Positions 61,708-64,000 of a DNA stretch of 64,000 bases are shown one piece after another. The stretch comes from Aptenodytes patagonicus. Lineage: Eukaryota > Chordata > Aves > Sphenisciformes > Spheniscidae. The first letter of the stretch is position 1, and every line of letters begins with the position of its first letter. Made by a program: the position numbers and the translations under genes. The stretch is taken from contig NC_134950.1 of NCBI RefSeq assembly GCF_965638725.1, positions 23,960,932 through 24,024,931 of the forward strand. Reading direction: 5' to 3'. Under the pieces are notes generated by a model that did not search any database, was not told the origin of the DNA, and was given only the letters and a program-made list of their open reading frames with translations.

Positions 61708-64000
61708 CTACAAGGAAGTTAATGAGCTGAGTTAGAGCTTGCATCATCAGAAGGAACTATCGTCCTGGCAAAAGAGGGGGGTACAGCCAAAGAACACGGT
61801 ACCAAATCCTTCAGGCATCCTAATGTTACCAAGATTTATTTGCCTCAGAAAACACTTCCAAGAACACAGAAAAAATCCTGCTTACAAGTAACTTGCAATT
61901 ATTACTGAGAAGGTATTACTATGAAATCTCGTTTCTCCTCGCTGGGCACGTTGCAAACCCCTGTTCTGTAGTGCCAGAATGGTACAGAGTTCACCTTGAA
62001 ATTAACTCTTTAAAATACCGGCTATTACAATACTGATATACTTTGATTTTTCATGACCAAAGCAAAATGCTTGCATGTTAAAATTAGAACACACAGCTAA
62101 CAAACCAGTAATGTTGCACCCTTCAAACCTCTCCTCAAATACAACATAGGAAGGATAAAAGCTTATAAATAATTCTCGAAAAGGTTTCATTTAAACATAA
62201 TGTCAAATAGTCTTTTATAGAGAGTTCTGATCATTCAATTTTCACTACTATTTATTACTAATTTAATTAGGAAAAATCATACAATAAGGGTATCGGATAT
62301 TAACATATATAAATTCCTTATTCACCTGAGTTCCTAACAGACTACCACCGCAGTATTCAATTATAGATTTCAGCAGAAAGCCTGACTCTTGATACTACCA
62401 GTCACGCAAAGGCAACTCTGTGTTTTGGTACTATTAATTAAGACACTGGGTTTTCACCTTCCCTTAACTTGATGTGCTCATCTGTCCAAGAGAATTTTTT
62501 CATGACTTCATATATTGGAAAGAGACTTCCAATTGACTCAGACTAAACTTCTGAAGTTGACTGAGTATGCATGAACTCCAGGTTGTTCTAAATTACAGAA
62601 ATGATTTTTTTTAATGCACAAAATGTTACTGAAATCAAACTGAACAGGATGGGAAAGCATAAGATTTTTAAAAACAACAGATTCTCTAGAGGCTAATAGA
62701 CAAAAGCTCCAACTGCATCCTTCCTAGCTGTGATCTCTGTTTTGAAATGCCGCGTTTAATAATAAGTTCATACTCCACAGTGGGAAAAACGAGCAGATAA
62801 ATCTATTCTACCCACACAGACATTTTTATAAAACTTAAATTATTTATATTTGAGACTTCTATCCATCCATCCATCAAATTTTGCAGTGCCAAATATGCCA
62901 AAAAGGTTTAAAGTCTATTTCGTAGGGAGGATGAAGGTAAAAGACTGTGTGATGTGAATGTCATTAATGCAAACGTCATTTCCTGAATACAGGAGAAAAT
63001 TTCCTGAAGATGAAGTGCGCAGAACCAATCCTGGATTAAACAGGAAACATTTATAGCATTTGGAGTCCCCCTGAAAATAAGAATACTCATAATTAACTTG
63101 TTTAGCTGTCAGGTTGTGTTAATTGCCTAAATATTTCTGGACTGAGTAAACACCATGCACAAAGTTGTACAGATATATTTCTCAAATCTAATTGTCACTG
63201 TCTTTCAGTTTCAGTGTAACATAAACAATATTCCTGTATTGGTCTCTACAGAGAAATGTATTCATGAAAGCAGTATTTTTTTAAGGCTCTGCCTTAACAA
63301 AAAAAAAAAAAATAAATAAATAAATCAGTGCTTATGAACTTTAAAAAAAAAAAAAAAAAAAGAGGTCTAGATACATTATAAATTCCAAAGAAAAGTTAAA
63401 AGAAAGGTACTGAAAAGTATGGATAGGATTTTGACCAGAATGACAACAAATACAAACTAGAAAGAATTTTAATTCATGTTAGTACTAAAATAACAAACTT
63501 AAAATGGAAGGACTGTCATAAAACAAAAGCTATTGAATACTCCAAAAGGAATAGTTGAAGTATTTTTTTTTAATGGATGACATAATCTTTCATTTAAAAT
63601 TAATTTCTAGCTACACAAAGTATTTATTCTCCAGAAGCATGGCACAAAAATGTCATTCAGCAGAATGAAAAGCAACATATCTACGTTCCGTTCACAATGA
63701 ATTCACCTGTTATGAAGCCAGGAAACATTTTCAACTCTTTTATCCACTCTGGACTAGCTACATATGAAGGCAACTGGAATGGTCCCAATCTCCACAGATT
63801 AATTTTTAATAATTTTAAATAATTCTTTGCTTTTGTGCCACACACGGTCAGCAAATATCTGTTTTGTATTACGTGTTCTTGGTTCAGCTGACTGAGATTG
63901 TACCTGGATTGTTCTCAGCCAGAACATATAACGAACAGACTTCTCACACAACTCTGATCTCTGACTGCTTGGGAGCAGTCTTTGTTCATAAAGAATGAAA
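61708..64000 (-). other. SPAG1: SPAG1 intron upstream of the first exon in the window
   Basis: At least 2.3 kb without an exon resembling the known SPAG1 N-terminal TPR region. It contains A runs and a TAAA repeat (about 63298-63325, 63343-63361), an ATCC run (62860-62874) and one unrecognised, phase-compatible open stretch near 63707-63903. Confidence 0.7.
63298..63361. repeat. A-rich runs with TAAA repeat
   Basis: A run of A, then AATAAATAAATAAATAAA, then a second A run of about 19 bases; ordinary low-complexity sequence in a SPAG1 intron. Confidence 0.85.

Noticed and set aside
63298..63361. A-rich tail suggesting a processed pseudogene
   Set aside because: No upstream sequence resembling a spliced gene on either strand; it is plain low-complexity sequence.
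1..64000. tRNA, rRNA, CRISPR arrays, phage- or plasmid-like genes
   Set aside because: No tRNA-like B-box arms, regularly spaced repeats or bacterial gene layout were seen; the window is vertebrate nuclear DNA throughout.

Overview
The window is bird nuclear DNA. Intron-rich genes with GT-AG splice sites are mixed with CR1 LINE copies, including the characteristic CR1 3' end with its repeated TTCTATGA octamer and one CR1 copy that still has an open reverse-transcriptase frame. I cannot name the species. No bacterial, organellar, tRNA, rRNA or CRISPR features were seen.

Two protein-coding genes fill the window, tail to tail. On the + strand is RNF19A (dorfin), an RBR-type ubiquitin ligase anchored in membrane. 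Its complete coding sequence lies in nine exons between 7812 and 28244, giving 819 residues from the first ATG, against 838 in human as I recall it. Positions 1-7673 are most likely its first intron; the non-coding first exon and promoter are outside the window or not recognisable. The 3' UTR runs to a poly(A) signal at 29743. On the - strand is the C-terminal part of SPAG1, a TPR co-chaperone for axonemal dynein assembly. Nine exons from 61707 down to 41711 join in frame into 598 residues holding two TPR blocks and the RPAP3-type C-terminal domain. The exons for the N-terminal part lie beyond 64000. The convergent RNF19A/SPAG1 arrangement is, from memory, the same as on human 8q22.

Between the two poly(A) sites lies about 10.8 kb of intergenic DNA (about 29.77-40.59 kb). 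Its middle part is visibly richer in G and C than the introns but has no convincing gene. Repeats are sparse: a CR1 3' end in RNF19A intron 5, a well-preserved CR1 and an old CR1 fragment in two SPAG1 introns, two faint older CR1 traces, homopolymer runs, and several short tandem duplications and hairpins.

The two genes do not obviously work together: one is a ubiquitin ligase, the other a dynein assembly factor. What links them is opposite transcription, which matches a change in A/T strand bias across the window. I found no clearly new biological system. The points most worth a second look are a cluster of three upstream reading frames in front of the RNF19A start codons, the strand-bias switch, possible alternative starts and ends of SPAG1, and a few perfect hairpins and tandem duplications in introns.
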